Source: Bettongia penicillata ogilbyi (taxonomy: Eukaryota > Chordata > Mammalia > Diprotodontia > Potoroidae). Taken from it: DNA of 64,000 nucleotides. Shown piece after piece: positions 1-11,965 of the stretch. The translations under genes and the position numbers were made by a program. The notes under the pieces are model-generated. The model was not told the DNA's origin. It worked only from the letters and a program-made list of their open reading frames with translations, and ran no database searches. Numbering within the stretch: position 1 is the stretch's first letter; each line of letters begins with the position of its first letter. The stretch is from positions 1,240,001-1,304,000 of the forward strand of contig JAJHZJ010000251.1 of the NCBI GenBank assembly GCA_023548195.1. The letters run 5' to 3'.

Positions 1-794
1 ATAATAACTATATAAACAAACCACTTATAATAAAATTAAAACTATTTCACAATAAGGAAAACAAATACTGATATCACAGGTACTCAGACATTTAAAAAAT
101 GTAACGATATAAAATACATTGCAATCTACACATAAACCTTGGTCATATTCTTACATCAGAATTCTCAGTATCTGTGGGAGAGAATGGGTAAACATAAGCA
201 CCTGGAATGGAGACACATGATTAAGAAAAACTAATGTATTTGGGGAAACACAACTGTGAACTTCAGGTTTTGATGCCATTGGCCTATTAAGAACATATGC
301 ATCATATGAAGTCACTTCTCCACTCATTGATCCTGTACTTATTTTCACCACACCAATAATTATATTCAATTAGAAAAAGTGATTATTTTAATTGCTTGTG
401 AAGTAGAATAGTAAATATAAAAGTATACCATATTTACCATAGAGTGGTAAATATAAAAGTATAGAAATGGTCACAGGACCATTTCTCTCCAAACTCCCTG
501 AATAGATGAGAAAAATGAGATAATAATAGTTTTGGAATGAGATCACTTCATAAAGTAATAGTCAAGACTGGCAAAATGCACAAATCACTGGATTTGCCTA
601 ATGTGACTAAATGTGGTGAGTTTAACTTGCAGGAAAGATTCAAGAATGCAATGAAAAGGTGTTTCATATATGACATGCATGTGAACTCAATGTCGAGAGA
701 GAGACTCATGGAACAAATAGCATGAATATTTGTATATGGAAATGGAGACTTTTTAAATCAGGATCAGATAATACTACAAGATAAGATAAATGCT
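1..794. other. No recognisable feature
   Basis: AT-rich DNA without a repeat family that I can name. Frames of 60-70 codons occur on both strands but have no recognisable motif, so I treat them as chance. Confidence 0.5.
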
Positions 795-1201
795 CTAAGA
801 GCTAGAAATTATTCTAAAGGAATTTAAACTTTTTGAAAAATGGTATTTATGCAAGTGTGATAATGAGAATGACCAACGAGAGACCTCAGAACACATTAGA
901 TTTGGCTTTCCTGGTGGGTTATTGGCTCTAATGGAGTCTTTTCTAACATGGAGTCTTTGTGAGTCTACTCTTGGCCATACATGCCTAAAGGGATGGTACA
1001 ATGTCATGAAGATTTTTCTGGTTAGCTGTGGAGCTGTAAGGTCTGAAGACTTGTGAGTTACTGAGTCAGAAATTAGTCTGCCTTCAAAAGGAATAATCCA
1101 TTCTTCTGTCAGTCCTATTTTGTTTTTCATTCCTGGTGGCAAGTGAGGCAGAGTGTTGTGAACTGCTGGGGATGAGGACCAGGGAAGGCCTGCCCTCTCT
1201 C

Positions 1202-1507
1202 CTACTCAGCCACCATGTGTCCATGAGTTAAACTTTTTTTATTTTTCCTGTTTATTCTTGCTTGATTTGAGATGAATGAGTATTTTGAGAATAGTACCCA
1301 GATGACTGAAATGACCGTAAGGGCCATCAGAGGTCCCACTGCTAGTACTAGAGTCCACTGGAGCACTAGTTGCTTCTGTTGATGGAAGTGCCTCCATAGA
1401 GAGATGGGAAGATAGCCCTTTGAGGACAGCAGCATCTTCAGGGTTTGTGACACCTCATGACAGAGGAAAATGCTGATTGTGGATGTTAGAAAAGGACCAA
1501 TCCTCAA
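1202..1507 (-). other. Unassigned frame with one hydrophobic segment
   Basis: A 101-codon minus-strand frame with balanced composition. Residues about 50-70 form one hydrophobic stretch (LVLAVGPLMALTVISVIWVL), followed by a basic tail near the stop (RINRKNKK). A second frame of 115 codons (795-1142) lies downstream on the same strand. I recognise no family. No poly(A) tail, target duplication or splice-site pair can be shown. It could be the end of a decayed processed pseudogene, part of an unrecognised retroelement, or chance. It is listed because no repeat explains this interval. Confidence 0.2.
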
Positions 1508-2034
1508 AATCAGTATCAGAGAGCTACAGTTAAGGGGAACCCTATGAGTATATTATGAATGGAGAAAAGTACTTCTGGAGCTAGGAGTCAGGAGGTATCC
1601 CTTGGCAACATTTATTTTTCTACATGTGCATCTCGTTAACATTATTCTTTAAGATCAAACCAACTTTCTACAGAGATCTTGTATGTACAAGAACAGAATA
1701 TAACCCGGTATGATGTGTGCTGGAGAGGAGGGATGTTTTTGTAGTAAACGTTCTTGCTATATCATCTCAGTGAATCCCTTTTATAAAAGCAAATAAAGTT
1801 ATCTTGTTTAGTTGAGAATGGGGAGTATACTAGATGGGTTTTTAGGAGGGAGGTATGGTGCTAACAATCTCAACCTACTGTAGGATTATCCCTACAATCT
1901 TGGGTGGAGTGTTAGTCAGTAACCTCCTAGGAACCCAATGTATGAGTTGTGAGATGGATTCCATAGAGGTTGTTACATAATGAAGTAGTGAAAACTGTGC
2001 AACACACCACTCTAGGTTTTAAAATTAAAATTTA
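1508..2034. other. No recognisable feature
   Basis: Mixed-composition DNA between the unassigned frame and the 3' end of the RTE element. I see no repeat family or coding signal. Confidence 0.45.
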
Positions 2035-5000
2035 AAAATCTGCTGTATTGGTTGCTTGGTTTTTCTCAAAGAGGACTAAAGTGACATCACTATATTTGAG
2101 TCAAGTCACTGTGTATCCATCTATGGCTGAGCATTCCAATACAAACTCAAATTCTCTACCACATCTCAGGCACAAATAGTCCATGTGAACATTTGGGCGA
2201 ACTCTCTAAATTTGTCTATCAAGCATTGTTTTTAGCTACTTCAACTCTGCTTTACTCATAGAGCACAGTACCTTCTCTGATAAGGGAACACCTTATATTC
2301 TATGGGTGGTCCTATGCCAGTGTCTCCCATGTCACACAATCAATTCCAAAGTTGTTAAGAGAGAGTGTCCTTATATCATTTTTTCTAACTATGATGTGTG
2401 TTCTTGCCCTGTGTGATTTCTCCATAAAGTAGTCTTTTTGGTAAGTGTACATTTCACATTTAAACAGTTTGATCAGCCCTTCATAGATATACTCTCTGCG
2501 GTAGAGTTTGAATGCTTGGCAGTTTAGTTAGAGACAGGAACTCAGGATCTGATATCTTATCCTGCCAGGTGGTATTCTGAAACTTCCTAAGACAATTCAA
2601 ATGGAAGCACTTCAGTTTCCTGGTAAGGTGCTGGTATACTGTCAAGGTTTCAAAGGCTTGCAATAAGGTCAGCACAATATAGACCTTCAGTTTGGTAGTT
2701 GGTCTAATACCTCTTATTTCCCACAGTTTTCTTCAGTGCCTCCCAAATGCTATGCTAGTCTTGGCAATGCATGTGTCAACCTCATTATATTATTATTATT
2801 GTATTATTATGTACATCCCTGAAAAGTGTGCTGCAAAGGAAAGTGAAATTATTCACAGTATTCAAAACTTCTCCATTCGCTGTAACTGATTGTTCCACAT
2901 ATGCATGGAGTGGTACTGGTTGATTGAGCACCTGTGTTTTCTTGGTGTTAATTGTTAGGCCAACATTAGCACAAGCATCAGAGAATCTATCAGGACTTTG
3001 TTGCATCTCCATTTCAGAGGCAGCATTGAGAACAAAATCATCAGCAAACAAAAAATGATGCGTCAACGCTCCCTCCACTTTAGTCTTGGTTTGTAGCCTT
3101 ACCAAGATGAAGAATGCACCATCAGTGTAGTAACTGACTTTGATGCTGTGTTAGTCCTTATCGAAGGCATTTGACAACATGACCGAAAACGTCCTGCTAA
3201 AAATCATGGGATCAACATCGTAGTCTTGTTTCACTTCACTGGTGACTAGGAAAGTTGAAAGCATCATCCATTATCCAGAACCCAGGCGAACATGCTTTTG
3301 TGAAATTGATGTAAAAGATTTATGAAATTTTCTGGGTAACCAAATTTTGACGTAATTTCCCATGAGGCTTTGTAACTGACCTGTATGAAATGTCTTTGTC
3401 AGACCTTCAAACGTAGTGTTCAAACCTCTGTTCGCTCCTGGTATTTCTCTGAGAGTTGTTGGGCAGAAAATACCATATCTACCATTCCTGAACCCTTTCT
3501 CACTGGTTCGCATATAGATGATGATTTTTCAGATGAATGATGAACCTATTAAAGAGGACTCTGGCAAGAATCTTTCCAGCAATGACTAAGAGACACCTCC
3601 CTGACCCCACTTTGATTGTCATAAGACAATCTATTTTCTTTACCTTTATAGAGATGGACAATGGATGCATCCTTGAACTCCTAGGTGATAACCTCCTCTT
3701 GCCATATAAGCCAGAGAAGTTCAGTTAGTTTTTGTATGAGCAATGAACCCTGGACCCCACTTTGTAAATCTCAACTGGAATAGAATTAGCACCAGGTGCT
3801 TTGCCACATGAGAGAATCCTAATGGCATTCAAAACTTTGTTTTCAGTCGAAACTTCAGCTGAGGAAGAATTTTCTTCAACTTGAAGTATACAGTGAATGG
3901 TTTCAGTATTGACTGATGATAATCTGTTGAGAACACTATGAAACTGTTCAGTACATCTCTCTGGATCATATCCTTATCACTAATCAATGTGACTCCATCA
4001 GCACTGAGTAGTTGAGATGCACCATAGGTCTTTGACCCATAAATAACTTTCTAGACATCATAAAAGCATTTTGGATTATTACTATCAGCATAAAACTGAA
4101 TTTCATCTGCCTTCTTACTAAGCCAACGATCCAGCATTTCTCTAAGTTTTCCTTCTACTTTACTTTTGATGGAATTAAATGTTGTCTTAGAGAAGGACAA
4201 ACTATCCTTCTTGTAAACCTTGTGGAATTCTTGTTTTTCATTTAGCAGCTTCTGAATTTCCCTATCATTTTCATCAAACCAGCCTTGGTGTTTGTATGTT
4301 TTGATACAGATGAGCAAATTCAGTGCTGTACACCAAATCCCTGAAAACTGCCCACTCCTTTTCTGCACCACTGTTGACAAATGTTTGTTGGCTCAACTTT
4401 CCCTCCAAGTTAGCAAGGAACTGTTCCCTCTCAGAAAAGCTCTCTAATTTGTAGATATTAATTCTTCTCGTAATCATTTTGCCCTGCAGCCACTGATTTT
4501 GTTAAATATGAATATTTAGCTCGGGGAGAATAAGTTTATAATCAGTCAAGCACACTGGGACACACATTGCCTTGGTCACTCTCACATCCTATCTATCTCT
4601 TCTCCTTACAATCACATAGTCTATTAAATGTCAATATTTGCTGCAAGGATAGATTCATGAAGTTTTATTTCATTTAGGTAAATGGAAGACAGTGTTGGTA
4701 ATTAGAAGGTCATGATACGCACAAATCTTCAGTAGTAAGCTACCACTGATATTGCTGTTTACAACTCCATTCCTCCCAAGGACTCCCTGCCATGTCTGGT
4801 AATCTGAGCCTACTCGAGGAATAAAGTCACCCAGAATTATAAGCTTGTCCTCTTCTGGCATATTGATGATAAAGTTCTCCCAGTCTTCATAAAATTTTTC
4901 TTTGATCTCATCAGGGTTTGTCATGGTGGGAGCATAGGCACTGAGGAGGATAGAGTAGCAGTTTCCTGCAAGTGGTAATCATATTGTCATAAACCTGTCA

Positions 5001-5620
5001 TTTACTCCTTTTGGTAGGCATACAAGCTTTTTACTAGATTAATTTTCATTGCAAAATCTATGCCATTTTCATGATGTTCCCCTTCACAGAAGACATTCCA
5101 AAAAGCAACAATAAGCATGTATCATGCTCCAAATTTAGTAAGCTGACCTTCATTTGTCAGCCTTGTTTCATTCAGGACTGCTAGTTGGATGTGTTGAGTT
5201 CTTGTTGAATTCTCTCACAAGAGCTGTTACTTTTTCAGGTCTATTAGACTTAAGTGTGCATGCATTCCATGTACCAATGGTGAGTGAAATCAATTTTGTG
5301 GAAGTTTTTGTATAATTTTTTTTTTTTCTGTTCTGGCCACAGGGTGGGATTCCCACCTGCCATGGCAATCAGGTTAGCATTAGATAAGCAGACAAATTTT
5401 AGGTCACCTTTTCTAGCCCCTTCCTCACACGAGGAGGTGAGCAGTGTGGTCCTTAAAAGCCTGTTCAGACACCCAGGGGGCTGCAGAATCCCACTGCTGC
5501 TTTGTTCCAGTGAGAAGATGACTATGACCTGGGTTGCCTGTGTGCAGGGTTGTGGCTACAATTCCCACTGTATTTACAACTGTGCTTTATCACTTGCCTG
5601 TTGTCACAGGACTTTGAGAT
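2035..5620 (-). mobile_element. RTE-clade non-LTR retrotransposon (decayed, near full length)
   Basis: A LINE in antisense orientation. Reading the minus strand from right to left, it has a 5' region (about 5330-5620), an apurinic-type endonuclease, a linker, a reverse transcriptase, a C-terminal region and a 3' end near 2035. The order and wording of the motifs match the RTE clade of the non-BovB type: the palm-domain motif reads FADD and is followed by GLTINTKKTQVL, unlike the BovB form. The reading frame is broken many times, so it is an old, dead copy. The last 60 bases on the minus strand (2041-2100) resemble the tail of the SINE at 31950-32247. The 5' boundary is approximate, because a separate SINE-like piece begins at about 5625. 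Confidence 0.85.
2150..5320 (-). pseudogene. RTE endonuclease-reverse transcriptase pseudogene
   Basis: Remnant of the single ORF of the RTE element, which nicks target DNA and copies its own RNA there. The endonuclease start is at about 5290 (IGTWNACTLKSNRPEKVTAL). The endonuclease C-terminal part is at 4670-4924, with DKLIILGDF, then RVGSDYQTWQGVLGRNGV and LLITNTVF. The linker is at 4051-4380 (WFDENDREIQKLL, WLSKKADEIQFYADSNN). RT fingers and palm are at 3271-3513, where the usual AFDTV motif is degraded to KTFHTG. The catalytic FADD motif is at about 3030-3045 within 2785-3105. The C-terminal region is at 2481-2675 (HLNCLRKFQNTTWQDKI). Numerous frameshifts and stops separate these pieces. 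No function is expected. Confidence 0.85.
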
Positions 5621-5624
5621 AAGA

Positions 5625-5835
5625 AAAATATTGAAATGGCATGGATGATGTTTTTTGATCCATGCATAAATTGGATTTAAGTGAGACAGAATCGCAGTAA
5701 AGTTCTCGGTCTCACTTTCTCTTCCAGAATTATGACAGTCCAGTATTGGGACAGAATCAAGAGGACTGATTATATTTCGAGGTGCATTGGATGTGCTTGT
5801 CATCTTTGATGTCTAACCAAGATCTAAGTACTGTT
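5625..5835 (-). mobile_element. WSINE-like SINE body and tail, antisense
   Basis: Antisense copy of the body of the tRNA-derived marsupial SINE seen intact at 31950-32247. The stretch around 5675-5775 (TTAAGTGAGAC, then TCTCACTTTC and GGACAGAATC) pairs with the SINE middle in reverse complement. The 5625-5675 end carries the CATGG/CATC-rich tail. The head is missing or too diverged to place. It abuts the RTE 5' region, so the boundary between them is uncertain. Confidence 0.5.
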
Positions 5836-6390
5836 TCACAATGCCTGTTTCAGTTGCCTTCATGACCACTGGAACAAAATATTTTCATCCACCCACTACA
5901 CCAGGGACATCTTCATGATCTTGGGGTAGATATTCCCTCTAACTCACCAATGGGGTTTGAGACCCCTCAGTTACTCTCAATCTGTTTTAGCTCATCTGCC
6001 TAAATTGTTTACTAGGGTGTGGATGCTGTGCATGCTACAGCTTATTGGAGCCTCAGGTGAGAGGTGTATCATGCAGATATCAAAGGTGGAAAGCAGTGAT
6101 GAAAAGGGCTCAGTAGCCCTCACTCCAGAGGTATTAGTCTTCCTTGAACACACTATATAACCCAGCATCTACTGCATACCTGAAAAGTACTGATCAAGTG
6201 GCTATAATTATATTCTAGATGATTGATATCCTTTATAATCTAGTGAATGCCACATCTCTATGCCATGTACCAGTTCTAAAATATCCTTGAGGATTCAGCA
6301 CATTAATTCTCCTTTGTTAGTCTTATAGCATTCCTAAAAACAGAGCTATTACGTAAAACTACTCGCAAATAACATTGATCCATGTAAATG
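5836..6390. other. No recognisable feature
   Basis: I see no confident repeat or gene. The part up to about 6150 could be more RTE-related 5' sequence, which I cannot prove. Confidence 0.4.
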
Positions 6391-6391
6391 T

Positions 6392-7770
6392 AAGAACTAT
6401 TTTTTTTAAAATTTAAGTTCCAAATTATCTTGCTCCAGCCTCTCCTCCCACCTATTGAGGAGGCAAACAATATGATTTCAATTATACATATGACATCATG
6501 CAAAATATATTCTTACCTTAATTATGTTACAAAAAAGCAGGAAAAATAAAGAAAATTTTGGAGGAGCATAGTATTTTTCATCATGAGCTCTTTGGAATTA
6601 CTGTGAATCATTTCATTGATTAGAGTAGCCAAATCTTTCACAATTTATTTGTGTTACAATGTTGTTATTATTGTATCCAATATTCTCCTGGTTCTGCTCA
6701 CTTTACTCTGCATCAGTTCACATAAATCTTCTTTCTCCCCCCCACCCCAAACCATCCTGCTCTTCATCTCATCGTGCTCCTCTTCATTAGTTCAGCATGG
6801 GGCTATTCTTCACAATATTATTCCATCATAATAATATACCACAACTTGTTCAGTCATTCCCCAATTGATGGTCTTCCCCTCAATTTTCAATTCTTTAATA
6901 CCACAAAAAAGAGCTGCTATACATATTTTTGTACATATAAGTCCTTTCCCTTTTTCTTTGATCTCTTTGCAATACAAACCTATTAGCAGTATTGCTTGGT
7001 CAAAAGGTAGGTGCAGTTTTATAATACATGGGCATAGTTTCAAATCACTCTTCAGAATGTGGAACCTATTTAAAGCTCCACTACAGTACATATTTCTTTC
7101 TGCATCCTCTTCATCACTTGTCATTTTCCTTTTCTGTCATTTTAGCCAATCAGAATATTATGAAATGATACCTGAGAATTGTAATTTGAATTCATCCAAT
7201 TATTAGCAATTTAGAGAATTTTTAAAATATGGTGATTGATAGCTTTGACTCCTTCTTCTGAATATCCTGCTCATATCTTTTCACCATTTATCAACTAGGG
7301 GATGACTCTTATTTTAATAAATTGTCTCAGTTCCTTATAAATTTGAGAAATGAGGCCTTTATTAGAGAAATTTGCTCTAAATTCCACCCATACCCCCTAA
7401 CTTCCTACTTTTCTTTTAATTTTGGTTGCATTGTTTTTGTTTGTGCAAAATCTTTTTAATTTCATGTAATCAATATTCTACATATAACCTTCCCTAGTTC
7501 TCTTCATTCATTGTATTGTCATAAAGCTTTCTCTTATCCCTAGAGATGAGAGGCAATTTTTCCCATGCTCTCTTAATTTTATATGTGACCTTTTATGTCT
7601 AAATTGTGTACCCATTTTGATTTTATCTTGGTATATAGTGTGAGAAGTTATTTTTTGCCTAGTTTTTGTTAGATTGCTTTCCAGTTTCCCCAGAAGCTTT
7701 TGTTGAATAGTGAGTTCTTGCCTCCAAAGCTTGGATATTAGGTTTATTATACACTAGATCACCATGGCAT
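6392..7770 (-). mobile_element. L1 3' end, 5'-truncated, antisense
   Basis: Reads on the minus strand as the last part of L1 ORF2 followed by the 3' UTR, with an A-rich end at the left (TTTTTTTTAAAATTTAAGTTCC at 6391-6412 on the plus strand). The same order of landmarks recurs in the other L1 pieces here: a pyrimidine-rich tract, a stretch resembling CATCAGTTCACATAAATCTT, then TTCCCCAATTGATGG. The 5' side ends inside ORF2 near 7770. I could not find a convincing target duplication. Confidence 0.85.
6810..7124 (-). pseudogene. L1 ORF2 C-terminal remnant
   Basis: A 104-codon open piece that matches the C-terminal region of L1 ORF2 protein. The mammalian L1 motif PFDPAIPLLGIYP appears as PFDQAILLIGLY, followed by ICTKICIAALF and, near the end, NWGMTEQVVVYYYDG, which corresponds to the W..KMW.IYTMEYY region. 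This is the cysteine-containing C-terminal segment, downstream of the endonuclease and reverse transcriptase, so it has no catalytic domain. Confidence 0.8.
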
Positions 7771-8610
7771 AGAATCATGAATACTCAAGGCAAGCAAGAT
7801 GAATGTCTTACCTTAGTTTTTGTGGCTTTGGCATTCTCGATCCAAAGGAGTGTCTACACCAGTGAAATCAGGAATTCTTGAGGTATTGAAGTTCATGATA
7901 TTTATGCATTGGTGACCTCTCTATTGGATTAGATCATGATCCTTGTGTAATCATCTGTATCAACACCATTATAAAAATCCGAGTAAGACTGAAGATATCA
8001 AAAAATCCTGAGAAAGTATAGTGATGGCAGTCACAGAAACATTTTCAGAAATACTGATCCCTACAGCTCAGTGAACACTTAGAATATTTTTGAGAAATGC
8101 AATCTTTCAAAAATCCCAGTACTGCATTCTTTCAACTATTTTTCAATTTTCCATCCACCTAGGTAGAGTTACTGTATCCCTTAGGGATACTACAAAGAAG
8201 AATAAGATTGTTTATACTAGGTAAAACAGAACAACAACTATAAAAACTTTTTCCTCCCCAGCCCATGTTAACTTAAGTTGAACATTGATTTTTCCCAATG
8301 CATAGTAAATTTATTCACTACTTTATCAGGGAGGCAAACTGATGCACATTTCAGTGATCTTGAATTAAAGAATCCCTTGGGAATAAAGCTCCTTCCTATG
8401 GAGGCAGCTATGTCTTTTTTTTAAAGCTTCTTAAATCGTGGGGGCCAGAACTGCTTAACTTGACAAAAATGCCTCAGCGTTCATTTTCATAAGCCTGCTT
8501 AGCTGCAGATGAACAGGTTCAACTCCAGGCAAAGTTGTGATTTTTTTCAAAATTTCATAGTTATTTTCTATGTCTATCTTCTTATTTCTTCAACATTCTC
8601 AACTTTACAG
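7771..8610. other. No recognisable feature
   Basis: I see no gene or nameable repeat here. Confidence 0.45.
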
Positions 8611-8611
8611 T

Positions 8612-8695
8612 GAATGTCCTTCTGTCCACCCCATAAGATAATATTTGTAAAGTACTCAGTACAGTATTTGGCATATAACAAGTTCCTGATAAATG
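8612..8695 (+). repeat. MIR/L2 3' end fragment
   Basis: Carries the typical end of these families: AAGATAATATTTGTAAAGTAC, a GGCATATAACAAG stretch and GATAAATGCTTTG. It is about 80 bases, and MIR and L2 share this tail, so the family is ambiguous. Confidence 0.6.
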
Positions 8696-9184
8696 CTTTG
8701 CCCTAGCCCTGCTTTGTTTTCTCCATCTGTCAAAACCACCAAGTATCTGTTATCCATCATATATACTTATAGGTCGATTCCCTAATCACCCTTTAGCTGA
8801 AATTCCTTCACATTAAAGTTGCTTTTTTCAACTAGCCATTTGAATTTTTAAACATTTTTGCCTAACTGCAAATGCAAAAGTCCTTAACACAATTTTTAAT
8901 GGTGCTGATTGAAAGGATTATCCAGGGATTATAACCTAATTCCTCTCATTTCTCTAGTTCATTGCTTTAACTTAGATAGTTTAGAATTTCAGTATCTGAT
9001 GTTTCCCCTAGGGAAGTCACCAGTTGAAATCTTCGTATATGCACATGAACTTACATGTCTTGAACTACGAAAAATGTTTTATTACTAGTTAATAAAATTA
9101 GATGAGATTATAGTCTAAGTTATTTGTAGTTGTCCTACACCATAAAAAACCCTACCTTTAGATATGTTTGCTATCTTTTTATTT
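8696..9184. other. No recognisable feature
   Basis: AT-rich DNA with no repeat or coding signal that I can name. Confidence 0.45.
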
Positions 9185-9795
9185 TTAAAATAATTTATCT
9201 TTTAAATACTTGTAAAAATTTAAACATTCATTTTTTTCAAAATTTTGAATGTGAAATCCTCTCCATCTTTCCCTCCCCTACCCATTCATTGAGAAAGTGT
9301 CAATTTTATACAGGTTATACATGTGCAATAATTCAAAATGTATTTCCATTATTAGTAATGTTCTGATAGAAAATACAGAAAACAAAACAAGAAGAATAGT
9401 TTTTAAAGAAAGTATTATTTGATTTGCATTTAAACTCTATCAGTTCTTTCTTTGCAGGTGGATAGGATTTTTCATCATGAGTCCTTCAGAACTGTCTTAG
9501 TTTTATAGTCTTTTTGAATTGATCTCCAGAATGGTTGAATCAGTTTACAACTCCTCCAATGGTATATTAATGTCTCAATTTTCCCACAGCCCCTACAATA
9601 TTTATCATTTTCCTTTCCTGTCATATTATCCAATCTGAGAGATATGAGTGTGGTACCTCAGCATTGTTTTAATTTGCATTTCTCTAATCAGTAGTGACTT
9701 AGAACATTTTTTTCATATAACAATAGGTAACTCATTTCTTTGTCTGAAAACTGCCTAATCCTATCCTTTGATTATTTTTCATTCGGAGATATCTG
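9185..9795 (-). mobile_element. L1 3' end with internal deletion, antisense
   Basis: The left part (9195-9510) is L1 3' UTR in antisense, starting with AAACATTCATTTTTTTCAAA and a pyrimidine tract. At about 9511 it jumps directly to a more 5' part of ORF2 (GATCTCCAGAATGG, then TTTAATTTGCATTTCTCTAATC). The intervening C-terminal ORF2 segment seen in the other copies is absent. The deletion must lie at 9505-9515. Confidence 0.75.
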
Positions 9796-10387
9796 AGCAA
9801 TCATGATGACCTTTGGTACTTTTCCAAATTGGATAGTTGGGGCTGGGGCTCCTGTGTTAGTATATCTTACCATGATCCCTCTGTGTGTTCAGTATTACAT
9901 GCTTCCTTTTGTTGAGCAAATTTCAATAGTTCTTGTCCCTGTCAATTAGCTTGAACTCTGGCACAACTGTGTTGGTGCTTTCCTCACCTTCTGTATGATG
10001 GTGGTTGTCTTGTCACCACTGTAGCCTAAGCTTTCTACTACTCATGTCTAATTTACCCTCTTCACTGTTTTAAGTTCTCTTTACCACTCTTCACAGTTTG
10101 AACGTTCAGTCTCCTCCAGAAGAAGGTACCCATCTCCTTCCTCTGGAGACCAGGTCTCCAACACAGCCAATAAACCTAAAGTCTTAGTATTTTAACAACA
10201 GGAGGCATGTACACATGTACACACACAGACAGCCACCCCTTTTATTCTTAATGCTTTTGTGTGTGATCTCCATTGCCTCAAATTCCACATGACAGGACTT
10301 TCAGGAATTTTGGGAAACCTTCTTTGCTAAACCCTAACAATGAGTTTTTGTCATCTAATCCCATATAGGTTTAGAGTAAGCCAGAAC
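9796..10387. other. No recognisable feature
   Basis: Unassigned DNA. A short CA-rich stretch lies at 10208-10232. Confidence 0.4.
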
Positions 10388-10545
10388 ATGATGGCATCAT
10401 TTATTTTAAGCTTGAAGATCACCTGGTAGAGATCATCTAGTCTAGCCCAATCATTCTGGAGATAAGGAAATTCAGAGACAATAGTGGCTAAGTGATTTGC
10501 CCAAGTATCCCAAGTGATCCTACTCCAAGCTTAAAACCCTTTCCA
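10388..10545 (-). repeat. MIR-like SINE fragment, antisense
   Basis: Contains degraded antisense MIR landmarks: GATAAGGAAATTCAGAGACA (from the ...GAGGAAACTGAG... core), then CTAAGTGATTTGCCCAAG. The upstream part (GATCATCTAGTCTAGCCC) is of the type found in L3/MIR-related relics. Confidence 0.6.
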
Positions 10546-11284
10546 TTGCCTAAAAACATTGCTATTAACTTCCTTTTTTCCTCTAGTGCCTTCTACTAGC
10601 ATTCACATTTCTCATTGGTCCTTTATTTCAAGTGAGAATTCTACTATCTTTCCTATTTTCCTTCCATCATGTATCTTCCCCTGGGAGAACTGGACTGGAT
10701 TATTCAAAGGAGAACACCAAGAAAGGGAAGGAACCAGAATTTCCTACTGATCTGGAAGTTGGCACCCGGAGGAGAAAATAACTTGTCACAAATTTTTTGT
10801 CTTGCTCAATAAATTTCAGACATAAACAATCGGGTTGGAAAGTGGTTTTATTTTTTTGGACAAAAAGACTTGAAATAATGTCATATATAAATCTATCCCT
10901 GAAACTAAGCTCCATTTAGTTCAATGTTTGCCAGGTTTTTTTTCTATCTTATACTTCTATTGAATGGAAAAAAATAGTTTTCTCACTACATGTATTTCTA
11001 TTTATGTATACATGGTACACATACTAATATAGCATATTACTCATAAAAATATGAAAAATACATCTTAAAAAGAAAAAGAATCAAATGGACAACTTTTTAT
11101 GAAGGTTATAAAAACCTTTTGTTTGCAAGAATATGTTGTTATTAATGTTTATAGTGAGAGTATTGTGATTAAATAAATATTATTGAAAGTTTTTGGCTTA
11201 ATACTTTTTGAAATATATTCAAAGGATTGGTTTTGAATTTAGTTTATTTTGATACTTCATTTTAATGAACATTGGAACTGAAAA
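10546..11284. other. No recognisable feature
   Basis: AT-rich, with no repeat or gene that I can support. Confidence 0.45.
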
Positions 11285-11745
11285 AAGAACTGACTCCACT
11301 CCAATCAATTCTCCTCTCAGTTTCTTAGATTCATAAAAATCAGGTCTAACCATATTGCCCCTCTGGTCAATAAACACCAGTGGTTGCATATTACATCCAG
11401 AATAAAATATTAGACATTCAAAAGCATTCCTCCATAACCTGTATACTTTCTACCTTTCCAGTATTGTTTTGCCTTGTTCCCCATGAGGGGATTCTGTGAT
11501 CCAGTGCCACTAACCTCCTTGCTGATGCCCAGAAGACATTCATCTCCAGATCCTGAACATTTTCTCCAGCTGTCATTAATAGCTGGAATTCTTTCCCTTT
11601 TCAACTCCATTTCCTGGATTCCCTGACTATTTTCAAATTCAAGTTAAAAAAAAATCTATCTTATAGATAAAACCTTCACCAACATACCTTTTAATGCTTG
11701 CACTTTCAATTTTTTGATTATCTCTGATTTCTATGTCTCTGATAT
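11285..11745 (+). repeat. L2 LINE 3' part
   Basis: Sense-strand L2 (CR1-superfamily LINE) from the end of the ORF into the 3' UTR. Landmarks in order are CCAGTGGTTGCATATTACAT, CTTTCTACCTTTCCAGT, GTGATCCAGTGCCACTAACC, CCTTGCTGATGCCC and TGGATTCCCTGACT. It is an old, diverged copy with no long frame. A much longer antisense L2 is at 52928-55235. Confidence 0.8.
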
Positions 11746-11749
11746 ATGT

Positions 11750-11965
11750 GTCTCACTGGATAGAGTGCTGAACCTGGAGTCAATTCTATCTCAGACACTC
11801 AAGTCATTTAAACTTTCAGTGATCCAGGAAACTCTCTAAGACTTTAAGTTGCAATACATTTGTGGATCTGCATCAGTAGAAAATTTATCTACTCAGATGC
11901 TGGTGAAATCACAGGTCTGGGGGGAAAAAAGTGCTCTAAATAGATTTTATAGTATTAGACCCCCC
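11750..11965 (+). repeat. tRNA-derived marsupial SINE
   Basis: The SINE head is GGATAGAGTGCTGAACCTGGAGTCA. The distal part (GAAACTCTCTAAGACTTTAAGTTGC, then GAAATCACAGGTCTGG) is shared with the copies at 43125-43345 and 56540-56755. This third SINE type has a distal half unlike Mar1 and WSINE. The head is partly deleted. Confidence 0.65.

Noticed and set aside
2785..3105. BovB assignment for the RTE LINE
   Set aside because: The FADD palm motif and the following KKTQVL context differ from BovB, which has YADD with another context; another RTE subgroup fits better.
10559..10915. Small overlapping frames around 10559-10915
   Set aside because: Short, on both strands, in AT-rich DNA and without motif; consistent with chance.
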